DNA of 64,000 nt from Winogradskyella marincola (GTDB taxonomy: Bacteria; Bacteroidota; Bacteroidia; Flavobacteriales; Flavobacteriaceae), in NCBI RefSeq assembly GCF_029624125.1, contig NZ_JARSBN010000001.1, positions 1 to 64,000 on the forward strand, read 5' to 3'. The translations under genes were made by a program, and so were the position numbers. Shown piece after piece: positions 63,379-64,000 of the stretch (its first letter is position 1; the number at the start of each line of letters is the position of its first letter). The notes below the pieces were generated by a model. The model saw only the letters and a program-made list of their open reading frames with translations, was not told where the DNA came from and made no database searches.

Positions 63379-64000
63379 TTATTTTTCGCTTAATAACATC
63401 TTTATTCGCTCAACATAATAAGTATATGAGAATTTTCTTACTATATTATCATTTTCAGTAACAAACTGATTGTAATCTTGAGAAGGCATGGTTAATGCTT
63501 GAGTAATGGCTTTTAATACATTACCTTCATTAACTGGAGAAATTAAAAAACCATTTTTACCATCTGTAACATATTGTCCTATTGAGGATATATTTGAGAC
63601 AATAGGCAAACAACCAAAATTCATTGCCTCTGCTATGACTTTTGGAAAACCTTCTGAAGCAGTGGTTGGCATTATAAAAAAATGTGAACTTTCGTAGATT
63701 TGAAATAATCTGTCCGTTGGCAAAAAACCATGAAAAACAAAATCAATTCTACTTTTCTCACCAAGGTTTTTAAAGTATTCTATCTCTGTACCATTACCAA
63801 CCAAGTGTACAGTACCTACTTTACTAGACATCTCTTCATCTAGATTATTAAACGCTTTAATAATACGCTCAACACCTTTTTCTCGTTCTAATCTACCTGC
63901 ATAACAAAAATTAATAGAACCATTGTTATTCTTAGCGTTTCTCACTCTTACTCCATCTTCTAAATCGTTTTCTGTAAGACATGGATTCTCAAAGCTTAAA
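63379..64000 (-). CDS. glycosyltransferase family 4, 5' end beyond the window
   Basis: Partial. The frame is open from the stop at 63379 to the right edge, and the residues before the first possible start (LSFENPCLTENDLEDGVRVR) look coding, so the true start lies beyond 64000. The C-terminal GT-B half is present: INFCYAGRLEREKGVERIIK, VHLVGNGTEIEYF and FIMPTTASEGFPKVIAEAMN, with the E-x7-E motif. It belongs to the same polysaccharide cluster; 126 nt separate it from the transglutaminase-like gene. Confidence 0.9.
   Translation of the reverse strand, partial: LSFENPCLTENDLEDGVRVRNAKNNNGSINFCYAGRLEREKGVERIIKAFNNLDEEMSSKVGTVHLVGNGTEIEYFKNLGEKSRIDFVFHGFLPTDRLFQIYESSHFFIMPTTASEGFPKVIAEAMNFGCLPIVSNISSIGQYVTDGKNGFLISPVNEGNVLKAITQALTMPSQDYNQFVTENDNIVRKFSYTYYVERIKMLLSEK

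Noticed and set aside
1..64000. CRISPR arrays, insertion sequences, prophage or defence islands
   Set aside because: No direct-repeat arrays, transposases, integrases or phage proteins were seen; the window is mostly core chromosome.

Overview
The window reads as chromosomal core sequence from a member of the Flavobacteriaceae (Bacteroidota), probably a pigmented marine relative of genera such as Olleya, Lacinutrix or Winogradskyella; the genus is inference. The evidence is an AT-rich composition (about one third G+C by eye), absence of Shine-Dalgarno sequences, promoters of the Bacteroidota form TTG-N19-TAnnTTTG (five with exactly 19 bp spacing), a protein with a type IX secretion C-terminal sorting domain, PorT- and PorV-like outer membrane proteins, split transketolase subunits and a crtI-crtB-crtZ carotenoid cluster. 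No insertion sequence, prophage, CRISPR array or rRNA gene was seen.

Left part (1-21440): the translation operon thrS-infC-rpmI-rplT has its own promoter, and infC begins at an AUA codon. It is followed by a HAD phosphatase, YjbQ, a T9SS cargo protein, an exported protein often called asparagine synthetase B, a coupled sulfotransferase/class IV aminotransferase pair, an AI-2E family permease, dnaB, accA, a tgt-lptF/G-EamA operon, split transketolase, a PorT-like barrel, an FKBP lipoprotein, an S4/methyltransferase pair, a PyrR-like phosphoribosyltransferase and shikimate kinase.

Centre (21441-44330): tRNA-Lys and tRNA-Leu precede a MerR-type regulator with cobalamin-binding motifs, which heads a tight operon with crtI, crtB and crtZ. 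Together with crtY, about 14 kb away, this gives a route from GGPP to zeaxanthin, plausibly under light and B12 control. Next come a Crp-tlpA pair, two unrelated aconitases in tandem, an acyltransferase cut short by an amber codon, MoxR, a three-gene parvulin/SurA operon for outer membrane biogenesis, crtY, a cyclophilin-FKBP fusion, and a MarR-membrane protein-DapB-like operon with two identical palindromic operators around its promoter.

Right part (44330-64000): small metabolic genes, one pseudogene broken by two frameshifts (45126-45474), an esterase, a CPBP protease, a Gdx/SugE-like exporter with an acetyltransferase, a Crp-like regulator, recQ, kdsD-tatC-AhpD-like, lptB, TerC, pssA, a PorV/PorQ family protein and a DUF4105 protein. 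The window ends in an exopolysaccharide/O-antigen cluster (sugar transferase, two glycosyltransferases, a Wzy-like ligase/polymerase and a transglutaminase-like protein) that runs off the right edge.

The most interesting points are: the CarH-like regulator of carotenoid genes; the paired MarR operators and the DapB-like enzyme whose catalytic His is replaced; Tgt and RecQ that have both lost their structural zinc cysteines; the AUA start of infC; and two recent gene breaks (the acyltransferase amber codon and the frameshifted secreted protein).
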